NCBI RefSeq assembly: GCF_041431135.1
Contig: NZ_CP107799.1
Location: 3,534,001 to 3,598,000 of the forward strand
From: Streptomyces sp. NBC_00554
Lineage (GTDB): Bacteria; Actinomycetota; Actinomycetes; Streptomycetales; Streptomycetaceae
Direction: 5' to 3'
Length of the DNA stretch: 64,000 nt
Shown: positions 1-8,363 of the stretch, piece after piece
Layout of the letters: each line of letters opens with the position of its first letter
How positions within the stretch are numbered: the first letter of the stretch is position 1
Made by a program: the position numbers and the translations under genes
The notes under the pieces: generated by a model
What the model was told of the DNA's origin: nothing
Seen by the model: the letters and a program-made list of their open reading frames with translations, nothing else
Database searches by the model: none

Positions 1-1
1 G

Positions 2-139
2 GATGTACGGGCGTACGGGCATCCGTTGCTGGAGGGGGCGGGGGTGGGTGGGGCCGTGCTCGGGGGGATCCTGTTGCCGGGCGGTGGGCCCGCGAGCTTC
101 GGCGGACGGCGGACGCGGGGGCGGAGGGCGGCGCCGTAG
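2..139 (+). CDS. C-terminal end of an unidentified protein (partial)
   Basis: An open frame enters from the left edge and stops at TAG 137-139, giving the last 45 residues of a protein. The tail is rich in Gly, Leu and Arg, with a hydrophobic stretch (GVGGAVLGGILLPGGG) followed by a basic GGRRTRGRRAAP end. Hydrophobic glycine-rich tails like this occur at the C-termini of some actinobacterial membrane proteins, for example the TIGR04222 type, but nothing here identifies the family. Codon use is compatible with coding. It could also be chance in GC-rich DNA, so confidence is limited. Confidence 0.4.
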   Translation, partial: DVRAYGHPLLEGAGVGGAVLGGILLPGGGPASFGGRRTRGRRAAP

Positions 140-152
140 ACGGGGCTGGGGG

Positions 153-260
153 TGGGTTTTTCGCCCCCTCCGCCCCTACCCGTCCCGTACCTGGGGGCTG
201 CCGCCCCCAGACCCCCGCTATCGGCCTGAACGGCCTCGTCCTCAAACGCCGGACGGGCTG
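153..260. repeat. Dispersed intergenic repeat, copy A
   Basis: This 108-bp segment recurs almost unchanged at 30234-30340. The copies differ by one T in a T-run, two bases near 183-186 and one base near 225. It contains an 8-bp perfect stem (CTGGGGGC TGCC GCCCCCAG, 191-210) and a second short stem (CGTCC...GGACG) near its right end. It lies just past the 3' end of the minus-strand PP2C gene (stop at 318). Copy B also lies just past a gene end. Similar elements are common in Streptomyces intergenic DNA, so a role in transcript ends or mRNA stability is plausible but unproven. Confidence 0.8.
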
Positions 261-317
261 AAACCCCAGCCCCGACGGGTGAGTAGGGGCGGAAGGGGCG
301 AAAAACACACCCCCGAG

Positions 318-2957
318 TCAGAACAGGCTCAGCAACGCCTCCGCCGGATCCGCCAGCCCCGCTCCCCCATCAGGCAACGGAAGTTCGAACCACACCGTCT
401 TGCCGCGCGGCGTCCGCCGGGAGCCCCACCCGGCGGACAGGAGCCCGACGAGCTGCAACCCGCGCCCGCCCTCGTCGGTGTCACGCGCCCGGCGCCGCCG
501 CGGCTGGACGAGCCCGGCGTCCCAGACCTCGCAGACCAGCGTCCGGTCGAGGAGCAGGCGGAGTCTGATCTCACCCTCGCCATAGCGGAGGGCGTTGGTG
601 ACGAGTTCGCTGACGAGCAGTTCGGCGGTGTCGACGAGCGGCTCGAGGCCCCAGGCCACCAGCTGCGTGCGCGCGTACTCACGGGCGCGCCCCACGCTGC
701 GCGGCTCACGCGGCAGGGTCCAGTCGCCGACGGAGTCGGCGGGCAGCCCCTGGACACGTGCCATGAGAAGGGCGATGTCGTCCTCGCCGTGGTGGGTGTC
801 GAGGGTGTTGAGGACATGGTCGCAGACGTCCTCCAGGGGGCTGGAGGGGTCGGTCAGGGCGCCGACGAAGGCTTGCAGGCCCTCGTCGAGGGGATGGTCG
901 CGCGATTCGACCAGTCCATCCGTGTAGAGCGCCAAAAGAGCACCCTCGGGAAGTTCGACCTCGACCTCCTCGAAGGGCTCACCGCCGACGCCCAGCGGCA
1001 TCCCGGGCGGCACGTCGAGCATCAGCGCGGCCTCACCGGGCTCCACGAGGACCGGCGGCAGATGGCCCGCGTTGGCGAAGGTGCACCGGCGGGTGACGGA
1101 GTCGTAGACCGCGTACACGCAGGTGGCGAGGTAGACCTCGGAGAGGTCGGCGTCGCGGGACTGGCGGGCCGTACGGGTGGCCTGCTGGACACCGCCCGGC
1201 GTACCGAGTCCGCGGGCGATCTCGTCCAGTGCCGAGAGGACTTCGGCCGGTTCGAGGTCGAGAAGGGCCAAAGTCCGTACGGCGGTACGCAGTTCGCCCA
1301 TCGCCACGGCCGCACGCAGACCGCGCCCCATGACATCGCCGACGACCAACGCGGTGCGGTGGCCGGGGAGTTCGATGACGTCGAACCAGTCGCCGCCGAC
1401 CTCGGTGGCCGCGTTGCCGGGCAGGTACCGGCAGGCGATGTCCAGACCGGAGGCCTCGGGGTCGCCCGGGGGCAGCAGGGACCGCTGCAGGATCAGCGCG
1501 CGCTCGTGCTCACGGCGGTACAGGCGCGCGTTGTCGATACAGACCGCGGCGCGCGCGGCGAGTTCCACCGCGAGCGACCGGTCCCGTTCCCCGAACGGCT
1601 CGCTGCCCTTCGTACGCGAGAACTGCACGAGGCCCACCACGGTGTCGTGGGCGACCATCGGCACGGCGAGCGTGGACTGGATGAGGCCGCCCTCTTCGGC
1701 GGGGATGTGCTGGGGCCGGGCGGTGCGCAGGGCGTCCGCGCAGGGCGAGTTGAACGGGAAGTGATGGACGGCGCCGGGCGCGGGTCCGTCGGCGACGGGG
1801 TCGCCGACGGCGCTGGCGAAGGCGACGCGGCGCAGTTCGGCGCTGCCGTCGGCGAGCCCGGGCGGGGTTTCGTCGCCGGCCAGGAGTCCCTGGTAGAGGT
1901 CGACGGTGGCGAGGTCGCAGAAGCCGGGGACGACGACGTCGAGGAGTTCGCGGGCGGTGGTCTCCAGGTCGAGGGAGTTGCCTATGCGAGCGCCGGCCTC
2001 GTTCAGAAGGGCGAGATTGCGCCGCGCGGAGGCCGCTTCACGGGCTGCTGCACGGCGGGCCGTGATGTCGGTTCCGAGCCAGGCGATGCCGATGGGGCGG
2101 CCGCTGCCGCTGTGCACGCGGTAGAGGTTGATGGACCAGTGCCGGCGTTCGTCGGATCCGGGCACATGGCCGGTGACGTGCATGTCCGTGATGGAGTCGC
2201 CGGTCTCCAGGACCCGGCGCAGCGTGGCGGCGACCCGCTCGGCCTCCGCGCGCGGCAGATAGTCGTGGACGCCGCGCCCGCGGTGGTCGGCGGGAGTGCC
2301 GCCGAAGGTCGAGGCGAACCGCTGGTTGGCGCGGCGGACCCGCAGGTCCGTGTCGATCAGGAGGAAGCCGAACGGAGATTGGCCGAAAATTGCCTGCGAT
2401 GCGGCGAGGTCGGTCTCGATCCGGCGGAGGGTGCGGACGTCGACGACGATGCATACGGCGGCCCTCTCACCGTCCTCCGTAGTGGTAGGCATCACATAGA
2501 CCTCGGCGAGGCCTTCGGCGCCCTCCTGGTCCCCCTCGGTGGGGGGCATCCGGAAGGGAACCACGCCGGTCCACTCGCGGCCGTCCAGGATCTCCGCCAT
2601 CTTGCGGTGCCCGAAGTCACGCCGGTCGGGTGCGACGAACGCGGCGATGGGGTCCATGCCGACGGCGCGCTCCGCGGATATCCCGAAGAGCTGCTCCGCA
2701 CGCAGACTCCACTGGTCGACCAGCCCGTCGGCACCTATGGAGAACGACGCGACCTTGATGTAGTCGTAGATCGAGCCGGGCGGACTGCTCTGCCACATCG
2801 CGTCGCCCGCCCTGTCGCCTCTGGCGTCGCCCATCCCCTCGTCCAAGGCGGATCGGCCCACAACGGAGTCACCCACGGCGGAATCGCCCACGGCGTCAGC
2901 CCTCGCGCCGCCCGACGGGTCCTCGGACTCCGTGGCCTTCGCTGGTATCTCGCTCAC
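318..2957 (-). CDS. PAS-PAS-GAF-PP2C-ATPase switch protein (SpoIIE/RsbU-type phosphatase with RsbW-like kinase domain)
   Basis: An 879-residue multidomain regulator of the partner-switching type. The order seen is: a low-complexity N-terminus with repeated AVGDS/VVGDS-like steps (1-50), PAS (about 60-170), a second PAS (about 180-300), GAF (about 320-480), a SpoIIE-type PP2C phosphatase (about 500-730; GGDWFDV, VVGDVMGRG, YTDGLVESR, GEDDIALL) and a C-terminal HATPase_c domain (LLVSELVTNALRYG, DEGGRGLQLV). Such proteins dephosphorylate anti-anti-sigma factors and bind or phosphorylate partners in response to a small-molecule or redox signal. The GTG at 2957 was chosen because GGAGGGG lies at the right distance; longer in-frame starts lack one. 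No STAS partner gene lies nearby. A stand-alone RsbW-like gene sits upstream on the same strand. Confidence 0.9.
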   Translation of the reverse strand: MSEIPAKATESEDPSGGARADAVGDSAVGDSVVGRSALDEGMGDARGDRAGDAMWQSSPPGSIYDYIKVASFSIGADGLVDQWSLRAEQLFGISAERAVGMDPIAAFVAPDRRDFGHRKMAEILDGREWTGVVPFRMPPTEGDQEGAEGLAEVYVMPTTTEDGERAAVCIVVDVRTLRRIETDLAASQAIFGQSPFGFLLIDTDLRVRRANQRFASTFGGTPADHRGRGVHDYLPRAEAERVAATLRRVLETGDSITDMHVTGHVPGSDERRHWSINLYRVHSGSGRPIGIAWLGTDITARRAAAREAASARRNLALLNEAGARIGNSLDLETTARELLDVVVPGFCDLATVDLYQGLLAGDETPPGLADGSAELRRVAFASAVGDPVADGPAPGAVHHFPFNSPCADALRTARPQHIPAEEGGLIQSTLAVPMVAHDTVVGLVQFSRTKGSEPFGERDRSLAVELAARAAVCIDNARLYRREHERALILQRSLLPPGDPEASGLDIACRYLPGNAATEVGGDWFDVIELPGHRTALVVGDVMGRGLRAAVAMGELRTAVRTLALLDLEPAEVLSALDEIARGLGTPGGVQQATRTARQSRDADLSEVYLATCVYAVYDSVTRRCTFANAGHLPPVLVEPGEAALMLDVPPGMPLGVGGEPFEEVEVELPEGALLALYTDGLVESRDHPLDEGLQAFVGALTDPSSPLEDVCDHVLNTLDTHHGEDDIALLMARVQGLPADSVGDWTLPREPRSVGRAREYARTQLVAWGLEPLVDTAELLVSELVTNALRYGEGEIRLRLLLDRTLVCEVWDAGLVQPRRRRARDTDEGGRGLQLVGLLSAGWGSRRTPRGKTVWFELPLPDGGAGLADPAEALLSLF

Positions 2958-3222
2958 GCGAACCGTCCCCTCCAGCTCACCGCGTCCGGCACCGGTCACC
3001 GGGGGCGGCTGCCCGCAGTATCCAGCACTACGGCGCCGCACAACACGGTGTTCACGATCACAGCACGGTCCCGATGGTTTTTGGACCGGCCGCGACATAC
3101 TCCCAGTCTTCTAACCAGGTGGCACCCCGTCGAATCAAAGAGTCCGGCCAGTTCCAGTGGCCTGAACCATTCGGTCACCCGGCTCCCCGCACCGATCACA
3201 CTCACCCAGACATCGATCCCCA

Positions 3223-3681
3223 TCACCCGGGCACCGCAAGCTCGAACCAGACGGTCTTGCCGGTGTCCCCTGGACGGGTGCCCCAGCGCCGCGAGGAGCG
3301 GGCCACGAGCTGGAGTCCGCGGCCGCTTTCGTCGTCGGCGTCGGCGGACCGTTCACGGGGCGGGTCCGGCAGCGGGTCGGAGACCTCCACCAGCAGGGCG
3401 TCCGGCATTCCGGCGGGCCGCACAAGACGTACGCCGATGGGGCCCGTGGCGTGCCGGAGGGAATTCGTCACCAGCTCGCTGACCAGCAGCGCGGTGATAT
3501 CGGCGAGGGATTCCAACTCCCAGTCCCGCAGCTGGCCCCGGACGACGGCGCGAGCGGTGCGGACGGCACCCGGCTCCGCGGGGAAGCTCCACTCGGCGCA
3601 GTCGCCTTCGGTGTCGATCACGCCGATCACTTCCCAGGCCAGGAATACACCCATGTCCGGTTTCGTGGGGTTAATGGGCAC
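3223..3681 (-). CDS. RsbW-like ATP-binding regulatory protein (anti-sigma factor kinase family)
   Basis: A 152-residue stand-alone HATPase_c domain protein. The N-box region reads ADITALLVSELVTNSLRHATG and the G-box region reads DDESGRGLQLVARSSRRWG, ending in KTVWFEL. This matches the Streptomyces RsbW/SpoIIAB family, which binds ATP and holds a sigma factor or phosphorylates an anti-anti-sigma protein. The C-terminal half closely resembles the kinase domain of the neighbouring PP2C protein. The start is uncertain: GTG 3681 gives the full length, ATG 3654 would remove nine residues, and neither has a clear ribosome-binding site. The 265-nt gap to the next gene probably carries that gene's promoter. 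Confidence 0.85.
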   Translation of the reverse strand: MPINPTKPDMGVFLAWEVIGVIDTEGDCAEWSFPAEPGAVRTARAVVRGQLRDWELESLADITALLVSELVTNSLRHATGPIGVRLVRPAGMPDALLVEVSDPLPDPPRERSADADDESGRGLQLVARSSRRWGTRPGDTGKTVWFELAVPG

Positions 3682-3822
3682 ATACCCGATATGCAGGACG
3701 CCCTACCGCAACCGATGGCGCACTGTGGCGCGAACGGCGTACGAACCGACGAACAAAGGCCGCCGAACGCGCCCGCTCACCTCCCGATCGCCGCCACGGA
3801 GGCCGACTCTGCGAGGGGGTCA

Positions 3823-4236
3823 CTACGCCTGGGCCCCGCTGCCCCACCCGAGCAGCGTCGCCTTCACCGCGGGCACGTCCTGGTCCAGCCAGTCCACGTC
3901 CCAGATCTCGTCCGGCGTCAGCCAGCGGAGCTCGTCGTGGTCCTGGAGCGGCTTCGGATCGTCCGAGCCGGGGAGCAGTCGCGCGGTCCACACCTGGAGG
4001 ACGTACGGCAGCTTCAGGGGCCACTCCCCCGGGACGCGGCCGACCGGTGCCGCCGCGATGCCGAGTTCCTCGTGCAGTTCGCGTGCCAGAGCCTGTTCGG
4101 GGGTCTCGCCCGGTTCGACCTTGCCGCCGGGGAGCTCCCAGCGTCCGGCCAGCTCCGGGGGCGCGCTGCGGCGGGCGGCCAGCAGTCGACCGCCGTTCAG
4201 CAGAGCGGCTCCGACCACCACGATCCGTTCGGTCAT
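3823..4236 (-). CDS. Nudix hydrolase (MutT-like)
   Basis: A 137-residue protein with a complete Nudix box at about residues 37-59: GGKVEPGETPEQAL then ARELHEELGI, fitting GX5EX7REUXEEXGU. The conserved glutamates that bind Mg2+ are present. Length and layout match small MutT/NUDT1-like (d)NTP pyrophosphohydrolases that remove oxidised nucleotides; the true substrate cannot be read from sequence. ATG 4236 has no Shine-Dalgarno, but a TAGGCT hexamer lies 7 nt upstream, suggesting a leaderless transcript. Confidence 0.9.
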   Translation of the reverse strand: MTERIVVVGAALLNGGRLLAARRSAPPELAGRWELPGGKVEPGETPEQALARELHEELGIAAAPVGRVPGEWPLKLPYVLQVWTARLLPGSDDPKPLQDHDELRWLTPDEIWDVDWLDQDVPAVKATLLGWGSGAQA

Positions 4237-4290
4237 GCGCCGGAGCCTACGGGAGCGGCCCCCGCCTCCCGGGCGCCCACCCCTGCCGGA

Positions 4291-4473
4291 TCACCTGGTT
4301 CCGTTCTGCCCGATCCGCTCGACCCAGTACAACTGCTTGTGTCCGCGGTCGTCGAGGCTGTCCGCGATCTTCTGGGCTTCGGCCCTGGTCGCATACCTGC
4401 CCACGCGGTAGCGATTGCCGTTGTCGTCCTGTCGTATGACGAGCCAGGGAAGAGTGATCGTGCCGTCGTTCAT
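4291..4473 (-). CDS. Small SPOR-like conserved protein
   Basis: A 60-residue protein (MNDGTITLPWLVIRQDDNGN...). It has the look of small actinobacterial proteins annotated as SPOR-domain-like: a beta strand, RVGRYATRAEAQKIADSL, then a closing strand, LYWVERI. No signal peptide or membrane segment is visible, so it is probably cytosolic. ATG 4473 is preceded by GGAGGGG at six bases, a strong ribosome-binding site that decides the start over a TTG one codon upstream. Function unknown. Confidence 0.8.
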   Translation of the reverse strand: MNDGTITLPWLVIRQDDNGNRYRVGRYATRAEAQKIADSLDDRGHKQLYWVERIGQNGTR

Positions 4474-4741
4474 CAAACCCCTCCACTTCCCGCCCCGGGC
4501 CCCCGCCGTGCCCCGCCCTCTAACGAAACCGCAATCCGCATATGCCCGAGCCTACGCCTAACCTTCACGCAGCGAATACGGCTTTTCACAAAGAGGTACA
4601 CAACGGGGTACGCAACAAGCCAGGATGTGGACTTGAGCACGGGGGGGCACGCCGTCGAACGCGCCGTCGACCGCTCTCCACGCGCCCCTCAGCAGGGCAA
4701 AGCCAAAGCGGGGCAAGGCCATTGAGAAAGGCCAGATTCCA

Positions 4742-4842
4742 ACCGGGCCCTACTGAGGACTACTTCACGAAGACCGGGCCCTACTGGAGGGCTACTTCAC
4801 GAAGGCGGCCACTTCACCGACAGGCGGCTACTTCACCGGCAG
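4742..4842. repeat. Degenerate tandem repeats covering the stop of the GntR gene
   Basis: Two 31-32-nt direct repeats (4742-4772 and 4773-4804, core CGGGCCCTACTG then CTACTTCACGAAG) are followed by two 19-nt repeats (GCGGCCACTTCACCGACAG at 4805 and GCGGCTACTTCACCGGCAG at 4824). The last unit contains the last codons and TAG stop of the GntR gene, so on the minus strand a GTGAAGTAG-like word is repeated four times downstream of the gene. Apart from these repeats the gene-free stretch 4474-4827 shows nothing recognisable; 4540-4740 has lower GC than its surroundings. Confidence 0.7.
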
Positions 4843-5580
4843 GTGATACGCGATCCGGTACCGGTCCGCCGGCACGACGACATCCGCCGTCTCGACCGGA
4901 CGCCCCGACGCGAAGAACGTCCGCTGGATGACGACGACCACGTGCCCGGGAACACCGCCCAGCGCGAGGAGTTCCTCCGCGAGACCTGGGCGCGCCCCCA
5001 CCTCCTCCGTGACGTTGTCCACGATCACGTCGATGGCCGCCATGCGCTCGACCACGCCCATGCCGCCGAGCGGGCCCTCCTCGGGGAGCATCACCGGCGT
5101 ACGGCCCGTGACGGCGAGGGGCTCCCAGGACGTGGAGAGCATCATCGCCTCGCCCGCGTCCCGGAAGACGTAGTTCGTGCACATCACGCGGTCGCCGGGC
5201 CGGAGGGAGAGCCGCTCGGCGATCGCGACGCTCGCCTCGACCTGCCGGCTGTGGGACTCCCAGGTGCCGCGGGCGGAGACGTCGGCCTGCTCCTGGCGGA
5301 ACGGGGTCGCGCCGCTGTCCGGGCGGTACCCCGTGCGGGCGACGCTGCGCGGCACCGGACGCTCCCGCACGTACGTGCCCGACCCGGAACGGCCCTCGAC
5401 CAGGCCCTCGGCCATCAGCACCTTCCGCGCCTCCAGCGCGACCGTGTCCGAGACGCCGTACTCCTCTCGGATTCTGGCCTGCGAGGGGAGGCGGGTGTGC
5501 GGTGGCAGCGAACCGTCGACGATCTTCTTGCGGAGATCACCCGCGACACGCAGGTACGCCGGCTGCTCACCGAAAGTCAC
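4828..5580 (-). CDS. GntR family transcriptional regulator with UTRA domain
   Basis: A 250-residue HutC/FadR-type repressor. Residues about 8-70 form the GntR winged helix (YLRVAGDLRKKIVDGSLPP, LPSQARIREEYGVS, ARKVLMAEGLVEGRSGSGTYV). The rest fits a UTRA ligand-binding domain (LRPGDRVMCTNYVF, then LPEEGPLGGMGVVERM and VQRTF-like strands). It probably binds a small metabolite that releases it from DNA; the ligand is unknown. GTG 5580 has GGGAG at a suitable distance. No catabolic genes lie beside it, so autoregulation or distant targets are likely. An imperfect inverted repeat at 5618-5638 is a possible operator. Confidence 0.9.
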   Translation of the reverse strand: MTFGEQPAYLRVAGDLRKKIVDGSLPPHTRLPSQARIREEYGVSDTVALEARKVLMAEGLVEGRSGSGTYVRERPVPRSVARTGYRPDSGATPFRQEQADVSARGTWESHSRQVEASVAIAERLSLRPGDRVMCTNYVFRDAGEAMMLSTSWEPLAVTGRTPVMLPEEGPLGGMGVVERMAAIDVIVDNVTEEVGARPGLAEELLALGGVPGHVVVVIQRTFFASGRPVETADVVVPADRYRIAYHLPVK

Positions 5581-5617
5581 TGGCCGCTCCCATCAGGTTG
5601 TACAGACAGCAACAGCC

Positions 5618-5638
5618 TGGCAACCGTGGGTTGTGCCA
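5618..5638. promoter_or_regulatory. Imperfect inverted repeat upstream of the GntR gene
   Basis: TGGCAACC-GTG-GGTTGTGCCA forms a near-palindrome (one arm has a two-base insertion) about 40-60 nt upstream of the GntR start. Its position suits an autoregulatory operator. The call rests on symmetry and location alone. Confidence 0.35.
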
Positions 5639-5727
5639 TGCAAGCAAAGGCCAGAGAATCACTCGATGTGATGACTTGCGCCCCCCAAGGGCTTTACCCA
5701 GGCACTTTCTCCCCGTTATAGCGGCCG

Positions 5728-7017
5728 TCACACCTCCTGGCCGGTGCCATCTCCGCCGTCGTCCACCGAGCCGTCGTCCGTGCCGTACGTCGGCGGGGTG
5801 GTGGCGAGGCCCAGAGCCTCGCGCGTGGTGACCGTCTTCTCGGGGTCGGTGAGGTCCAACCCCTTCTCGTAGTGCACGTAGAAGGTGTCCACGTCCTCCG
5901 ACTCCCCCGCCTTCGCCCACTCCTTCTGCGCCGCCTCGAGGTCCTTCACGAGGGTCGCGACGGGCTCGGCGGCATCCGGGGCGAACGTGTGGCCGCGGAG
6001 CATGCCCGCCTGCTCCGTGAGCGCGTCCGACACCCTGGTCGCCCACTTCTGGTGACCCGGCAGATCGTCCTCGACGTACTCCGTCGCGGGCGCCGAGTCC
6101 ATCGCCGCGTTGAGCACGTGCGCGGCCTCCAGATAGGCGAGTTGGTCCGGGTCGAGCGTCGTGCCGTCCTCGCGCAGCGAGCCGGTCAGGCTCATCTCCG
6201 CGTCGACGTTCCCGAACACGCAGGTGATCTCCCGGTCGCCCATGCGCCAGCTCTGCCGGGTCGGCGTGAAGTAGTACAGGTCGACGTCGTCCGGGACGGC
6301 CCAGGTGTCCATCGCGTACGCGTCCTGGAGCGTGTAGCACTTGTCGTCGGCCGTGTCCGTGACGGTGCTGTCGCCCGGGTAGTCCCCTTCACTCATCTCG
6401 AAGTTCGCGAACACCTCGCCCTGGTGCTCCCCGGCGCACGGCACCTTGTCGACGTCGTACGTCATGCCCTCCAGCGAACCGCCCGGCACGTCGAAGCAAT
6501 CGCCCTTGACGAGCGAGAAGGCGCTGCCGCCCGAGTCGCGTGCCGCGTCCTTGAAGTCGTCCCAGAACTCACCCGCACCGCCCGTGGCGACCACGAGCAG
6601 CGCCAGCACCATGCCGAGCGAGGACAGCACCATGCCCCCGATCGCCATCCCCTTGCCGCGCTCGCCCCGCTTCTTGATCTGCACCAGCGCGAGGATCCCG
6701 AGAAGCAGCCCTACGCCGGGCAGGAAGCAGAGGACCCCGAGCACGAGCGCCGAGATCGCGAGCCCGTTGACGGGGACCGGGCGGTTGTACGGCGAGTAGC
6801 CGGAGCCCCAGGGCTGGTAGGGCTGCTGGAACGGCTGCTGCTGGTACGGGCCCTGGGGATAGGGGCCCTGCGGGTACTGGCCCTGGGCGTACGGTCCCTG
6901 GGGGTACGGCGGCGGGTAAGGGCCCGGTGGGGTCCCCTGTGGCGTTCCTTGAGGCATCCCCGGAGGCGGGTACTGGCCCTCAGGCTGCTGGGGGCCGGGC
7001 GGCGGGGGTATGGCCAC
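5728..7017 (-). CDS. DUF4190 / septum-formation-type membrane protein
   Basis: A 429-residue protein. It opens with a long Pro/Gln/Gly/Tyr-rich disordered head (repeated PQGPY, QYPQGPYPQG; about 1-85). Two hydrophobic segments follow (LAISALVLGVLCFLPGVGLLLGILAL and a second ending MVLALLVVATGG) of the DUF4190 type. The rest is a long exported domain starting SLVKGDCFDVPGG, with conserved cysteines (KGDCF, VPCAGEHQGEVF, DDKCY, ITCVFG) as in the septum-formation family. The chain probably sits in the membrane with its C-terminal domain outside. GTG 7017 is supported by AGGAG/AAGG upstream; the open frame continues further upstream but there runs antisense to the serpin gene. Precise role unknown. 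Confidence 0.8.
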   Translation of the reverse strand: MAIPPPPGPQQPEGQYPPPGMPQGTPQGTPPGPYPPPYPQGPYAQGQYPQGPYPQGPYQQQPFQQPYQPWGSGYSPYNRPVPVNGLAISALVLGVLCFLPGVGLLLGILALVQIKKRGERGKGMAIGGMVLSSLGMVLALLVVATGGAGEFWDDFKDAARDSGGSAFSLVKGDCFDVPGGSLEGMTYDVDKVPCAGEHQGEVFANFEMSEGDYPGDSTVTDTADDKCYTLQDAYAMDTWAVPDDVDLYYFTPTRQSWRMGDREITCVFGNVDAEMSLTGSLREDGTTLDPDQLAYLEAAHVLNAAMDSAPATEYVEDDLPGHQKWATRVSDALTEQAGMLRGHTFAPDAAEPVATLVKDLEAAQKEWAKAGESEDVDTFYVHYEKGLDLTDPEKTVTTREALGLATTPPTYGTDDGSVDDGGDGTGQEV

Positions 7018-7135
7018 GAGTACCTTGCTCCTAGTCCAGGCGGGTGCGGGAGTTGCGTACGAGCTGTCGTACGGACTTCCGTGCGAACTGTCGTACGGCT
7101 GGGCGCATCGTAAGCGCGGCACGGGCGGGGGCGGA

Positions 7136-8335
7136 ATGCGGGTCACCAACGCGACGATTCGGGCGGTCAACGGGCTGACCGCGCGATGGGCGGGGCAGAC
7201 TTCGGGTGGCACGGTGTTCTCGGCGGCCGGGGTGTGGCCGCTGCTCGCCTTCCTCGCGGACGGAGCGGGCGGCGCGGCCCGGGCGGAGCTGGCGGAGGCG
7301 GTGGGTCTGCCGGCCGGTGAAGCGGCCGGTGCGGGACGGGAGTTGCTGGGCGCCCTGGGCGGCATACGGGGCGTGGACGCGGCGCTGGGGCTGTGGACCC
7401 GGCGGACGCTGCCGCTGCGGGAGGAGTGGGCGGCGGGGCTGCCCGCGGACACCTTCGGTGTGCTCAGCGGGGACGTCGCGGCGGACAAGGCGGCGCTCGA
7501 CGCGTGGGCGGCCAAGCGGACGGGCGGGCTGATCGAGCGGATGCCCGTACCGCTGCACGAGGAAACCCTGCTGGTGCTCGCGAGTGCGCTGGCCTTGCGT
7601 ACGCAGTGGCTGCGGCCCTTCGAGCCCGAATGCATGTCGGCCGCTTCGGGTCCCTGGAAGGACCGGCGACTGGCCGGGCTCTGGAGGACGACCAGCCTGC
7701 TGGACCGGATCGGTGTGGCGGACACCCCCGAGGGAGCCGTCACCGAGCTCAAGGTGCTCGGCACCACCGGCGTCGACATCCACCTGCTCCTCGGCGAGGA
7801 ACGGATGAGCGCGGGCCAGGTGCTCGCGGCAGGCGTGGACATCCTCGGGCGGCGCCATCGGGCCGTACCCGGTGACCGGCTGCCGTACGGAGAGGCGGGT
7901 CCGGGGCTGGACGTCCGGCGGGTGCGCCGCCACCGCCCGACACCGCCCAGCTTGACTGTCGCGACCGTCGCCTTCGACTTCTCCACCAAGCACGATCTGC
8001 TGGAGCAGCCCCGGCTGTTCGGACTCGGCACGGCCACGGACGACTCCCGAGGGCACTTCCCCGGCGTCAGCGCCGAGCCTCTGGCGGTGGGCTCCGCGAG
8101 GCAGGCGGCCACCACCGCCTTCACCGACCAGGGCTTCCGCGCCGCCGCCGTGACAGCGATCTCCGCGGTCGGTGGCGCGGCGCCCTCCGAGCGCCCGGCA
8201 CCGCGCTATGTGACGACGGAGATCGACGCGGTCTTCGACCGTCCCTTCGGCTTCCTCGCCCTGCACCGCACCTCACGCCTCGTCCTCGCGGCGGGCTGGG
8301 TCACGGACCCGGAGCCGTACCGCGAGGACGAGTGA
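7136..8335 (+). CDS. Serpin family serine protease inhibitor
   Basis: A 399-residue protein with the serpin layout: an N-terminal helical region (VFSAAGVWPLLAFLADGAGG...), a central sheet region, and the diagnostic C-terminal signature FDRPFGFLALHRTSRLVLAAGWV. Serpins trap serine or cysteine proteases through an exposed reactive-centre loop, here expected in the region just before FDRPF (about 350-375). No signal peptide is visible, so the protein appears cytoplasmic. ATG 7136 has GGGGCGGA just upstream. The gene converges with a secreted subtilase; the two stops are only 28 nt apart. Confidence 0.85.
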   Translation: MRVTNATIRAVNGLTARWAGQTSGGTVFSAAGVWPLLAFLADGAGGAARAELAEAVGLPAGEAAGAGRELLGALGGIRGVDAALGLWTRRTLPLREEWAAGLPADTFGVLSGDVAADKAALDAWAAKRTGGLIERMPVPLHEETLLVLASALALRTQWLRPFEPECMSAASGPWKDRRLAGLWRTTSLLDRIGVADTPEGAVTELKVLGTTGVDIHLLLGEERMSAGQVLAAGVDILGRRHRAVPGDRLPYGEAGPGLDVRRVRRHRPTPPSLTVATVAFDFSTKHDLLEQPRLFGLGTATDDSRGHFPGVSAEPLAVGSARQAATTAFTDQGFRAAAVTAISAVGGAAPSERPAPRYVTTEIDAVFDRPFGFLALHRTSRLVLAAGWVTDPEPYREDE

Positions 8336-8363
8336 TCGATTACCGCTGATCAGGGTTCAAGAA

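Noticed and set aside
2996..3226. A 76-codon minus-strand frame starting in a GTGA overlap with the RsbW-like gene
   Set aside because: The overlap is suggestive, but the second half has poor third-position bias, no family was recognised, and it covers the probable promoter of the PP2C gene.
3..3482. A 1159-codon open frame on the plus strand opposite the PP2C/kinase gene
   Set aside because: It is antisense to a gene with complete, recognisable domains; long antisense frames are expected in DNA with this GC bias.
7018..8124. N-terminal extension of the septum-formation-type gene on the minus strand
   Set aside because: The frame is open but antisense to the serpin gene, and the GTG at 7017 with its upstream ribosome-binding site gives a sensible protein start.
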